From the NCBI GenBank assembly GCA_964579305.1, contig CAZOGY010000019.1:1-37186 (forward strand): a stretch of 37,186 nt of DNA, given 5' to 3'. The stretch comes from JBCBWG01 sp964579305. GTDB taxonomy: Bacteria > Pseudomonadota > Alphaproteobacteria > Rhizobiales > Hyphomicrobiaceae. A model generated the notes under the pieces. It had not been told where the DNA came from and searched no databases. It saw only the letters and a list, made by a program, of their open reading frames with translations. The position numbers and the translations under genes were made by a program. The number at the start of each line of letters is the position of its first letter. Position 1 is the first letter of the stretch. Positions 1-7,486 of the stretch are shown piece after piece.

Positions 1-21
1 GCATGCCGGTCGTTGTGAGCC

Positions 22-954
22 TTACGATGCAGGCGGCAAGTCCGGTCGGGTGCGCTCTGCGGCCATCAGCGTGTTCTGAAGCAGGCAGGCAATTGTCATG
101 GGGCCAACGCCTCCGGGAACCGGCGTCAAGGCGCCGGCGACCGCTGCGGCTTCGTTAAAGGCGACATCGCCGATGAGGCGGGTTTTGCCGTCATCGGCCG
201 GCTTTCGGTTTATGCCCACGTCGATCACGATCGCGCCGGGTTTGATCCAGTCGCCACGGACCATCTCCGCACGCCCGACCGCGGCAACCAGGACATCTGC
301 GCGACGCGCTGTGGCCCGCAAATCTCGCGTCTTCGAATGTGCGATCGTGACGGTGCAATCGGCCTGCAAGAGCAACTGCGCCATGGGTTTGCCGACAATC
401 GTCGAGCGGCCAATGACAAGCGCTTCGGCGCCGGTCAAATCAAGGCCAAGGCTCCGCGCGGTGTCATCCACCAGCATCATGCAACCTTGCGGTGTGCACG
501 GGACAAAGCCAGGCTCACCGATCATCAGGCGGCCGGCATTGACCGGGTGAAAGCCATCGACGTCCTTGTCGGGATCGATGGCCGCGATGACCCGCGCTGG
601 GTCGATGTGGCTTGGCAAGGGGAGTTGCACGAGGATGCCGTGCACCTCGTCGGCGCGGTTGAGTTCGCCGATTAATCCAAGCAGATCATCGTCGCGTGTG
701 TTGGCCGGAAGACGGTGCTCGAACGATGCCATGCCGCAAGCGACGGTCTGCTTGCCCTTGTTGCGCACGTAAACTTGGCTTGCGGGATCCTCGCCGACGA
801 GGACCACGGCCAGGCCCGGCGTGAGCCCATATTGGGACTTGAGGGCGCCAACGCGCTTCGCGATCTCAGCGCGGACGGTTTCGGCTTTGGCCTTGCCGTC
901 GATGATCATGGCGCTGTGTGCGGTGCCGGCATCGTTCGGGTTGGTGTCACTCAT
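22..954 (-). CDS. folD: FolD, methylenetetrahydrofolate dehydrogenase / cyclohydrolase
   Basis: This cytosolic bifunctional enzyme interconverts 5,10-methylene-THF, 5,10-methenyl-THF and 10-formyl-THF with NADP. The 310-residue product has the family landmarks in order: VGEDPASQVYVRNKGK with the active-site Tyr/Lys region, DKDVDGFHPVN, the nucleotide-fold stretch IGRSTIVGKPMAQLL, and the C-terminal PVPGGVGPMTIACLLQNT. Length is near the usual 280-300 plus about 15 extra N-terminal residues. A second ATG at 909 (MIIDGKAKAE) would give the more typical length, and neither start has a strong ribosome-binding site. The gene is last in a minus-strand run behind yggT and the DUF167 gene, with 33 bases before it, so it is probably co-transcribed with them. 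Identification is secure; only the start is open. Confidence 0.96.
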   Translation of the reverse strand: MSDTNPNDAGTAHSAMIIDGKAKAETVRAEIAKRVGALKSQYGLTPGLAVVLVGEDPASQVYVRNKGKQTVACGMASFEHRLPANTRDDDLLGLIGELNRADEVHGILVQLPLPSHIDPARVIAAIDPDKDVDGFHPVNAGRLMIGEPGFVPCTPQGCMMLVDDTARSLGLDLTGAEALVIGRSTIVGKPMAQLLLQADCTVTIAHSKTRDLRATARRADVLVAAVGRAEMVRGDWIKPGAIVIDVGINRKPADDGKTRLIGDVAFNEAAAVAGALTPVPGGVGPMTIACLLQNTLMAAERTRPDLPPAS

Positions 955-987
955 TTGGGCCCCATCGTATTACGTGAGCGCGCACGC

Positions 988-1335
988 CTATGTGTTGGAT
1001 TTCAACTCAGCCAGTGGGCCGGCGATGCGCTCCGCTGGCGCAGCAATGTGTACAATCTTGATCCGTGCTGTCTCGCCGGCCGCGACGGTGATCACCGATT
1101 TTGCCAAGCCGAGCCATGCAGCCAAGATGGCGCAAACGGCGGCGTTCGCACGCCCTTTATCCGGCGCCGCGCGCACCCGGACTGCGACGGCCGTGCCCGC
1201 TGGTGTTTGAGCCAACCCAACGATGTCGTCACGGTCGGCCTTCGGTGTCACCTTGACCCGCAACCGACAGCTATCATCTGCGGGCAGGAGGGGGCCATCC
1301 AGGCCAGCCGGGCGGTCACGCGATACTTGCCCCAT
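988..1335 (-). CDS. DUF167 (YggU) family protein
   Basis: A small cytosolic protein of about 115 residues in the DUF167/YggU family, whose function is unknown. The family core is visible: the beta-strand RLRVKVTPKADRDDI, then AVRVRAAPDKGRANAAVCAIL, and the basic tail strand ARIKIVHI. The ATG at 1335 (MGQVSRDRPAG) gives a normal family length and starts 26 bases after the end of yggT. The reading frame stays open upstream, but that part would run into yggT and has no family similarity. The yggT-DUF167-folD order supports one housekeeping transcription unit. Confidence 0.87.
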   Translation of the reverse strand: MGQVSRDRPAGLDGPLLPADDSCRLRVKVTPKADRDDIVGLAQTPAGTAVAVRVRAAPDKGRANAAVCAILAAWLGLAKSVITVAAGETARIKIVHIAAPAERIAGPLAELKSNT

Positions 1336-1361
1336 GTCGATCCAACGCCCAGCCGAGGCGC

Positions 1362-1673
1362 CTACATGTTCACGCGAATGGCGTTTGCAAGCGAAACGAT
1401 CACGACGGATTGGATGAAGTAGATCCCAAGCAGAAGCACAAGCGGCGACAGATCGAGGCCGCCCATATCCGGCAGCATGCGTCGGATAGGACGCAGAACG
1501 GGCTCTGTCATCGCGTCGAGCGCGCGCCAAACGGTGCTTACGAACTGGTTGTGCGGATTGATGACGTTGAAAGCCACCAACCAGGAGAAAATCACCGAAG
1601 CCAGCAGGATAAACACATACAAACCAAGCAAATAGTCAATGAACCCAAGAAGCTGAAGCAGAAAAACCTTCAT
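1362..1673 (-). CDS. YggT family membrane protein
   Basis: A 103-residue integral inner-membrane protein of the YggT family. It has two hydrophobic blocks, residues about 8-35 and 75-98, separated by the characteristic loop NPHNQFVSTVWRALDAMTEP followed by VLRPIRRMLP. The family is linked to osmotic or cell-division-related membrane functions in other bacteria, but its molecular role is not settled. The ATG at 1673 (MKVFLLQLLGF) puts the first membrane segment at the N-terminus as usual; the frame continues upstream only with low-complexity, non-family sequence. It is the first gene of the minus-strand run ending in folD. Confidence 0.88.
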   Translation of the reverse strand: MKVFLLQLLGFIDYLLGLYVFILLASVIFSWLVAFNVINPHNQFVSTVWRALDAMTEPVLRPIRRMLPDMGGLDLSPLVLLLGIYFIQSVVIVSLANAIRVNM

Positions 1674-1960
1674 CGCCGTGCGCCCCCACGTGACACGCGG
1701 TGTCCGCGCGCCGTTTTGCAGCGCGAAAGCGCTGCTGCCACATCGCACTTCGCCATGCCACCTCCCATGGCTGACGAAGCCGCTCCGGCGTTCGCAATAT
1801 ATTCTGGTTGCGCGGCCTGCAAGTGGCGCACCGGCGCAGGCTGTTGGTCAGCTTGCGGCTCGGCTGATCGGCGTGTCAGCTTGGCCTTGCCATTCGCGGC
1901 ATGGTCGTTTGTTGCCAACCTTGACAGTCGGCACCCGCCAACCCTACTTGCGAGGGCTTC

Positions 1961-2036
1961 GGGGCCGTAGCTCAGTTGGGAGAGCGCAGCAATCGCACTG
2001 CTGAGGTCAGGGGTTCGACTCCCCTCGGCTCCACCA
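1961..2036 (+). tRNA. tRNA-Ala (anticodon CGC)
   Basis: The 76 bases fold as a complete cloverleaf with encoded CCA. The acceptor GGGGCCG pairs with CGGCTCC and includes the G3:U70 pair that marks alanine tRNAs. The D-arm is GCTC/GAGC, the anticodon stem CAGCA/TGCTG encloses loop ATCGCAC (anticodon CGC, reading GCG), and the T-arm is AGGGG/CCCCT with loop TTCGACT. All stems pair. No neighbouring tRNA or rRNA genes are present. Confidence 0.96.
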
Positions 2037-2190
2037 AATGAGTTTTGTCGGTGTGATGGGTCGCGCGATCGGGTTGATTGCAGGTCGCGGGACAGCTCTG
2101 GAAATGTGCTCTGAGATCGTGCGGCGCCGGCCCACCATCTTGAGGGGTAGCTCGCCACGTCGAAGCGCGCACACCGGCCACACCCTTTGG

Positions 2191-2242
2191 CGAAGTCGTT
2201 CGCAGTATCGCGTATCACGTCGGCGACTTCGTGCGTTTTTCT
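2191..2242 (+). terminator. Possible intrinsic terminator downstream of tRNA-Ala
   Basis: An 8-bp perfect inverted repeat (CGAAGTCG at 2191-2198, CGACTTCG at 2224-2231) is followed within a few bases by a T-rich run (GTTTTTCTT). The 25-base loop is long for a classic terminator, so the call is tentative. Position after the tRNA and before the next plus-strand gene fits termination of the tRNA transcript. The rest of the 290 bases between the tRNA and that gene shows nothing I recognise. Confidence 0.4.
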
Positions 2243-2329
2243 TGTGACATGATCAGCGTTGCGTAATGTGGCACTGTGTTGATCGGCTGATCGACCGCCT
2301 TACCCATTTTCAAGGCGCTGGAGCGTACG

Positions 2330-3040
2330 ATGTTGGCAAAGCTTTTTCCATCCCCGGCGGGGTTTCGCGTGCTTGAGGACGACGGCATTCCGGTTGTCGT
2401 CATGCGGATGAACCCGCAGTCACCGCCGGGCGTGATCATGCCGCTGTTGTTACCCGTTGGCGTGATTGCTGGGCTTGGGCTGTGGGCATTGATCATCGCC
2501 ACGCTTGGGCCGCGAGATTTATCGGGCGCAATCGCCTTCCCGTCTGTTGTCGTGCCGGGGCTATTGACGGGTTTCTGGATGACGTCATGGGCTGGCGGCC
2601 TGCTTGGGCATCGCCGCGTTGCGTTCCACGAAGCACACGTATCAATTTTGGGGCACGACATTCCCTACGGGGCGGTCAACGGGTTTGAACTGCTTCCCCT
2701 GGGTTATGTCGCGGCCGACGGGATGGGCGGCGCCACGCTTCTGCAGGAGGGGCCGTTCGGTCCAGGCGCCGACGTCCAGCACGCAGCCAACGTCGCAATC
2801 AGCTATCAGCGCCGGGTGCGGATGCCTGGGCAAGCGGTGCGCGATGATGCGGAGGAAACGATGGTGCGAACGCTGGGAAGCCTCCCGCAGCCGGCCGCCG
2901 GCGAATTGTGCAGCAAATTGAATGAACTGCTCTATGAAAAAGCGCCGGGCGAACGTGTAGATATGTCGCTTGAGGCGATGGCCGCGCGGGCCATTGCGAA
3001 GCGCGATGCGGCGCTGCGTGATGGAGATCGCGCCAGCTGA
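2330..3040 (+). CDS. Hypothetical protein with two N-terminal membrane spans
   Basis: I do not recognise this 236-residue protein. A short N-terminal segment (MLAKLFPSPAGFRVLEDDG) is followed by two hydrophobic helices at about residues 37-60 and 66-92, forming a membrane hairpin. A soluble C-terminal part of about 140 residues follows, with a small beta-like region (RRVAFHEAHVSILGHDIPYG) and an alpha-helical acidic/basic tail. The start ATG has a good ribosome-binding site (GGAG six bases upstream). It is transcribed alone, diverging from nothing and convergent with the first DUF459 gene. The membrane-hairpin-plus-cytosolic-domain layout is visible; any function would be guesswork. Confidence 0.75.
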   Translation: MLAKLFPSPAGFRVLEDDGIPVVVMRMNPQSPPGVIMPLLLPVGVIAGLGLWALIIATLGPRDLSGAIAFPSVVVPGLLTGFWMTSWAGGLLGHRRVAFHEAHVSILGHDIPYGAVNGFELLPLGYVAADGMGGATLLQEGPFGPGADVQHAANVAISYQRRVRMPGQAVRDDAEETMVRTLGSLPQPAAGELCSKLNELLYEKAPGERVDMSLEAMAARAIAKRDAALRDGDRAS

Positions 3041-3119
3041 TTATCTCACATGCGGTGGCTGGAACGGCGTCCGCGGTCCCTCGGGCTCGGTGTGGGCCCC
3101 GCTCCAAGATGCCGATACG

Positions 3120-3959
3120 TCACCTATTGACGGGGCGTCTGCCCGGCGCGCGTGTGGGCAACGGCGTGGCGGTATCCTCGCCGGTATTCCGCGAGATTTC
3201 GCGGACCACGTTGTAGGCTAACAAGCGTGCGCCGTGGATGCTGTAGTGGATCCCGTCAGCCCGACGCAGCCGCCGTCTCCGGCCGAACACGTCGCGCCCC
3301 GCGGCCTGATACAAGCCCTTCCGGCTGGCAAACAACGGTGTGATGTTGACGAAGCCAACGCCTTCCCGGCGCGTCAGATCGGAAAAGAACGTATTGAGCT
3401 TGTAATAATCTTGAGTGGTGCGTGTCGACCGAACGGGCGGAAGCGACAGCCAGTAGACTCGGGCCCCCGATGCGCGCGCAGCCCGCATGACGGCCGCCGC
3501 GCGCCGGCGATACTCCAGCCACCATTGCATCGTGAAATGTTTTAAGCGCGCGCGGCCGAGGCGCAGCGCTTGGCGATCGTTGCCGCCCAGCGAGATGACG
3601 ATAATGTCAGGCCGGTCGTTGGCAATCAGGCGGACGATCTTGCGTTCCCAATCGAATTGATCATCGCGCACGAGGCCCGTTCCGCCAAGGGAACGGCGCT
3701 TGAAGCGCAGATGCCGGGTACGGGGCGCGATCCAGCGCAAGCCGCTAAACAGATCTGTGGCTTGCGAGTCCCCATAGACGACAACAGAGAGCGGGCGCTT
3801 TGGCGCCATGTTGGCGGCGCCTGCGATGCCGGCAGGCTGCGCCGCGCGCGCGGCCGATAACGACAGTGCTACTGCGCTGGCCATGATGATGGCGCGCTTG
3901 ATCCATCGCCGTGGCGAATAGCTATGGGGCTGTTGGGCTGGCGGTCGCGCAGCAAACAT
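3120..3959 (-). CDS. Secreted SGNH-hydrolase (DUF459-like) protein
   Basis: A 279-residue exported protein of the SGNH/GDSL hydrolase fold, DUF459-like. A basic N-terminus and hydrophobic segment (about residues 20-40, ending SAARAAQ) look like a signal peptide or anchor. Catalytic blocks are intact: block I GDSQ with Ser65, block III GGNDRQ with Asn127, block V DGIHY with Asp235 and His238. The chosen ATG has GGAGAG nine bases upstream; a GTG 15 bases further out is the alternative. It is divergent from a paralogue across about 400 bases and lies next to an MBOAT gene. Such SGNH proteins often act with MBOATs in O-acylation of envelope polymers, so an acyltransferase or esterase role in the periplasm is likely. 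The substrate is unknown. Confidence 0.85.
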   Translation of the reverse strand: MFAARPPAQQPHSYSPRRWIKRAIIMASAVALSLSAARAAQPAGIAGAANMAPKRPLSVVVYGDSQATDLFSGLRWIAPRTRHLRFKRRSLGGTGLVRDDQFDWERKIVRLIANDRPDIIVISLGGNDRQALRLGRARLKHFTMQWWLEYRRRAAAVMRAARASGARVYWLSLPPVRSTRTTQDYYKLNTFFSDLTRREGVGFVNITPLFASRKGLYQAAGRDVFGRRRRLRRADGIHYSIHGARLLAYNVVREISRNTGEDTATPLPTRAPGRRPVNR

Positions 3960-4366
3960 ATGGGCGCTCTCCACGACAGTTCAGTGCGAGGACGGCGTCT
4001 TGCGCAGAGGATTACGGCCCAAATTGGGGCAAGTCCTGTGCTGAGCGTGGCGGTTCCTAAAATGCACCACCTCCAGATAAGGCGGGGATGCGGGCGATTC
4101 GCTATTTGACGCGGCCGGACACCGAATGTTAGCCGCGCCATGCGGGTTCGAAGCGTAGCAAGCCGCCGGTTTCCTCCATGTCACGCAGGAGCGTGTGGGG
4201 ACCGGTGCTGCAACAACGTTTGCGTCGATGGAAAGTGCCACGGCATCCGCGTCGCAGCCATAGTCGGCCATGTTTTTGTGAGATTTCGAGCACAAGAGCA
4301 TCGTTGAGAGCTGCACACCAAAAATCAGCCGCAACCGACGCCGAGACGACAAAGAGGTTTTGCCAA
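3960..4366. other. Divergent intergenic region between two DUF459 genes
   Basis: About 400 bases separate the two divergent SGNH genes. Reading frames here have no protein-like composition and I find no RNA gene. It should contain both promoters, but no -35/-10 pair or operator-like inverted repeat stands out. A ribosome-binding site (AGAGG near 4352) precedes the plus-strand gene. Confidence 0.5.
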
Positions 4367-5143
4367 ATGACGTCACGTCGCTCCCTGATTGCAGCCGCAA
4401 TGGCTGCCTTGCTCAGCGCGCAACTCACCACTGCGGCTACCGCAGCCGGCGCGGATAACGACGAAACAGCGAACGCGCGGCCGTTGAAGGTCCACGTCCT
4501 TGGCGCGTCGCTTGCGGACAACTTGGCGACGGGTCTGAAATGGCGTTTGCGTAACGACAAGCGCTTTGTTCTGACCGAAAGCACGAAGCCTGCGACCGGT
4601 CTTATCCGGCGCGACGTTTATGATTGGCAAGCCCGGCTTGAGCGTATTCTGGCGCGCAATGAAATTGATATCGCGCTGGTTGCGATTGGTGGAAACGACC
4701 GCCAAAGCTTTTTTCAGAACAACAAGCGTCTGAGGCGGTTTTCGCCGGAATGGCGTGAGGTTTACCGCAAGCGGCTTGCGATGTTCATGAGCACGCTTAA
4801 AGCGAAGGTGCCGGTGGTTTACTGGGTCGGATTGCCGATTGTCAGCTCAAAGCAAACTGCTGAAGACTTTCAGGATCTGAACAAGATGATCTCGGCCGTC
4901 GCGAAGGAGCATGATGTTCGGTTCATCGATATTTACGATGACTTCAAGTCTGAAGATGGTGGCTATTCATCTTATGGCGTAGCGCTGTCGGGTCGCCGTA
5001 GCCGTCTGCGCCAAAAAGACGGCATTCACTTTACGATGGCTGGCGCATTGCGGCTGGGTGATGCGATCGCTGATCGTGTCATTTCGGATCTGGAGGCCAA
5101 CGGAACGAAGGCTGCTGACGCGGGCGGGACTACAGCTCAATAA
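4367..5143 (+). CDS. Secreted SGNH-hydrolase (DUF459-like) protein with GAS for GDS
   Basis: A 258-residue exported SGNH-fold protein, paralogous to its divergent neighbour. Residues 1-27 (MTSRRSLIAAAMAALLSAQL then TTAATAAG) form a signal peptide with an AxA-type end. Block I reads GASLADNLATGL, with Ser48 kept but the usual Asp of GDS replaced by Ala47. Block III is GGNDRQ with Asn110, block V DGIHF with Asp218 and His221. The start has AGAGG about ten bases upstream and gives a clean signal peptide; the longer upstream frame is not protein-like. It lies 168 bases before the MBOAT gene in the same direction, so the two probably form an acyl-transfer pair with the MBOAT as membrane transporter and this protein on the periplasmic side. 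Confidence 0.87.
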   Translation: MTSRRSLIAAAMAALLSAQLTTAATAAGADNDETANARPLKVHVLGASLADNLATGLKWRLRNDKRFVLTESTKPATGLIRRDVYDWQARLERILARNEIDIALVAIGGNDRQSFFQNNKRLRRFSPEWREVYRKRLAMFMSTLKAKVPVVYWVGLPIVSSKQTAEDFQDLNKMISAVAKEHDVRFIDIYDDFKSEDGGYSSYGVALSGRRSRLRQKDGIHFTMAGALRLGDAIADRVISDLEANGTKAADAGGTTAQ

Positions 5144-5311
5144 GTCGGCATCCGTCCCGGTTTTGGTCGGCCTGGATCTATAGCCGTTTTGTGATTACGG
5201 CGCCGCGCTGGCAGTCTGCCATTCTTGCGATGGTGGCGCTGCCTCGTTTCGCCGGGCCGTTCAACGACCGTCCGGCGCTTGCGCGGTTCTCAAGAGGTGC
5301 GGGGGCGGACC

Positions 5312-6763
5312 ATGCTTTTCCCAACGCTTGATTTCGGTCTGTTTTTTATTTTTGTTTTCGTGGCCGCCTGGTCGTTGCGCCAGCACGTCTCGGCGCACAA
5401 ATACTTTCTGATTGGCGCAAGTTATTTTTTTTACGGCTATTGGGATTGGCGTTTCCTGGCCTTGCTCGCCGCGAGCTCAACCATCAATTATGCCGCCGGT
5501 CGTATGCTCAATTCGGATTACCCGCGCAGGCGGACCGCAATTGTCGCGGGCGCGGTTGCGTTGAACCTGTGCATTCTTGGTGTGTTCAAGTACTACGGGT
5601 TCTTCGTGGAGTCGCTGACCGATGTGTTGTCCGGGCTCGGGATGGAACGGGATTTGCTCCTGTTCGAGATCATCCTACCCATCGGCATATCGTTTTTCAC
5701 CTTCCAGGGCATTTCGTACGTGGTTGACGTTTACCGCGGTGATTTGGAAGCCGTGGACGATCCCGCCGACCTTTTCTTGTTTATCTCGTTCTTCCCGCAG
5801 CTTGTGGCCGGTCCGATCGTGCGGGCGGCGGATTTCCTGCCGCAATTGAAAGAGCCTCGCCGCCTTGATTCGCAAACGCTTGCCTTTGGCTTCGTGCTGA
5901 TTGTTGTGGGGCTATTCAAGAAAATGATCGTGGCGAGTTATCTGGCCACCGAGATTGTGGATCAAGTGTTTGAATTTCCCGCTGGTTATTCTAGCCTCGA
6001 TCTATTGTTGGGGTGCTATGCGTTCATCGTTCAGATTTATTGTGACTTCTCAGGCTATAGTGATATGGCGATTGGCTTCGCCGCGCTTCTTGGCTTCCGC
6101 TTCAAGCGCAATTTCGATCGGCCTTTGGCGGCGTTTACACTGCAGGATTTATGGCAACGCTGGCATATTTCGCTGACAAGCTGGTTGCGTGATTATCTTT
6201 ATCGGCCGCTGCGCGGCAATAAACGCGGTCAGATCCACATGTACCGCAACCTGTTTTTGACCATGCTGATTGCCGGTCTGTGGCACGGGGCTGCCTGGAC
6301 CTTCGTGATCTGGGGTGGTCTTCAGGGCGCGATCTTGGTTGTGGAACGGGTGGTGCGCGGTGCGTTGAAGGGGCGGGTCGATGTCTTTGGGCCGATCGCG
6401 GCTCGTTTTGGTCGGGACGGACGCGAGGTCGTCGCAAACACCTGGGGCTGGTTCCTGACGTTCCATATGTTTGCGCTGACCAGCATCTTCTTCCGCGCGC
6501 CTGACATGACGATCGCTTATGAATACTGGGCTGGTCTTGCGGCGTTGACGTCGCAGATGCAGTTGTGGACGCCGCTGGTTGTGGGTTTGATCGTGGGATC
6601 GGTGGCCGTTCAATTCCTGCCAGGGGATCTGCCGTCGCGTATCGCCAAGGCAACAGCGCATCGAGGCGCGTTGCAGACTGGGGCTGCGCTTGGGGCCGGT
6701 CTTCTTGCGGTTGAATTCCTGGGCCCATCGGGCGTGGCGCCTTTCATCTACTTCCAGTTTTAG
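5312..6763 (+). CDS. MBOAT family O-acyltransferase (AlgI/PatA/DltB-like)
   Basis: A 483-residue polytopic inner-membrane protein of the membrane-bound O-acyltransferase family. Family motifs are clear: the N-terminal YFFYGYWDWRFL, then SYVVDVYRGDLEAVDDPADL, DLWQRWHISLTSWLRDYLY with His285, and GLWHGAAWTFVIWGG with the near-invariant catalytic His325. The family moves acyl groups from the cytosol to an envelope polysaccharide or teichoic-acid-like acceptor, usually with an SGNH partner, and such partners sit immediately upstream here. The ATG (MLFPTLDFGLFF) is chosen because the first membrane span follows directly and a purine-rich AGAGG lies upstream. No alginate or cellulose genes are present, so the acceptor polymer is unknown. 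Confidence 0.94.
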   Translation: MLFPTLDFGLFFIFVFVAAWSLRQHVSAHKYFLIGASYFFYGYWDWRFLALLAASSTINYAAGRMLNSDYPRRRTAIVAGAVALNLCILGVFKYYGFFVESLTDVLSGLGMERDLLLFEIILPIGISFFTFQGISYVVDVYRGDLEAVDDPADLFLFISFFPQLVAGPIVRAADFLPQLKEPRRLDSQTLAFGFVLIVVGLFKKMIVASYLATEIVDQVFEFPAGYSSLDLLLGCYAFIVQIYCDFSGYSDMAIGFAALLGFRFKRNFDRPLAAFTLQDLWQRWHISLTSWLRDYLYRPLRGNKRGQIHMYRNLFLTMLIAGLWHGAAWTFVIWGGLQGAILVVERVVRGALKGRVDVFGPIAARFGRDGREVVANTWGWFLTFHMFALTSIFFRAPDMTIAYEYWAGLAALTSQMQLWTPLVVGLIVGSVAVQFLPGDLPSRIAKATAHRGALQTGAALGAGLLAVEFLGPSGVAPFIYFQF

Positions 6764-6770
6764 GGCGCCG

Positions 6771-6847
6771 CTCGTGTTCCGTTTCAGACATTTGCCACCA
6801 GGCGACCGAGGGTTCAGAGCAAATGTCTGAAACATGAGGAACACGAG
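6771..6847. repeat. Long interrupted palindrome downstream of the MBOAT gene
   Basis: A 25-base left arm (6771-6795, CTCGTGTTCC then GTTTCAGACATTTGC) is repeated in inverted orientation at 6819-6847 with one 4-base insertion (ATGA at 6834-6837). All 25 positions pair otherwise, around a 23-base loop. There is no T-run after it, so it is not a typical intrinsic terminator. It could act as a large transcript hairpin protecting the MBOAT mRNA or be a copy of a dispersed palindromic element. No second copy exists in the window. Confidence 0.85.
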
Positions 6848-6959
6848 CAAAACCATGTTTCTGGTGTCGCTTTTGGCATTTTCGTTTGCTCGCAGACTTC
6901 GCCGCAACCGGGAGGCAAACGTCAATGACGCAACACGAGGGCATTATCCGACCATACGT

Positions 6960-6977
6960 GACCGCAATTGCGGTCAA
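6960..6977. promoter_or_regulatory. Perfect 18-bp palindrome, possible operator
   Basis: TGACCGCAATTGCGGTCA is an uninterrupted perfect palindrome placed 62 bases before the start of the small membrane protein at 7040. Its position in a short non-coding region and lack of a loop suit a dimeric DNA-binding protein better than an RNA hairpin. No regulator is identified. The rest of the 6848-7039 interval shows only an AT-rich stretch near 6986-7010 that could hold the promoter. Confidence 0.5.
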
Positions 6978-7039
6978 GTGGTCCGTTAAAGAAGCTCTAT
7001 CATTTTAGAGATTGAGCAATCGCGAAAGAGGCCGCCGTC

Positions 7040-7432
7040 ATGACCGATGTTTCAGCACAGCCGGACGACAAAAGCTCCGCACGCGAAAGCGACAGCGACC
7101 AGGACCGGGCTGCGCGGGTCCAGAGCTTGGTCGCCCGGCGTGCCGCGCGCAGGCAGAAGGCGGCTTTGGCGCAAGAAGACCCAGCGGTGGCGGAGGCCGT
7201 AACTGCGGCGTCCGTTCGCAAGGCGACAATCGCGATGCTGATTGCGACTCTGATGCTGCTAGTTTTTAATTCTGACGGTTTGCGGAGTTATGCGCGCAAT
7301 TTGCCGGAGTCGGCGGCGGCAGACCAGTTCGTGATTGCAACGAACACTTGGCACGCGTGGATGGACGCGATTGGATTTGCGGCGCCCAAGCGTACGGTCC
7401 AGGACGTCATGGATCTTTTGCGTTCTGAGTGA
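7040..7432 (+). CDS. Small single-span membrane protein of unknown function
   Basis: A 130-residue protein I cannot assign. Residues 1-60 are hydrophilic, charged and probably cytosolic (rich in Ser, Asp, Arg and Ala, with an Arg-rich segment ARVQSLVARRAARRQK). A hydrophobic helix at about residues 62-77 (TIAMLIATLMLLVFNSDGL) follows, then a short exported or periplasmic tail ending TVQDVMDLLRSE. The start has AGAGG nine bases upstream. It follows the MBOAT gene in the same direction after 276 bases carrying two palindromes, so it may be an accessory of the acylation locus or an independent gene. The gene ends shortly before the convergent emrA. Confidence 0.7.
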   Translation: MTDVSAQPDDKSSARESDSDQDRAARVQSLVARRAARRQKAALAQEDPAVAEAVTAASVRKATIAMLIATLMLLVFNSDGLRSYARNLPESAAADQFVIATNTWHAWMDAIGFAAPKRTVQDVMDLLRSE

Positions 7433-7486
7433 GTGCGCAGTGCACGCTGTCTGCGCCGGATATGACTGCGATTTTGTTTCATGAAA

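Noticed and set aside
1674..1960. Possible gene between yggT and the tRNA
   Set aside because: Frames in this interval overlap the tRNA or lack ribosome-binding sites and family features; it most likely holds only the yggT promoter.
7435..7456. GCGCAG/CTGCGC hairpin between the convergent small membrane protein and emrA
   Set aside because: Six base pairs with a ten-base loop and no T-run; too weak to call a terminator.
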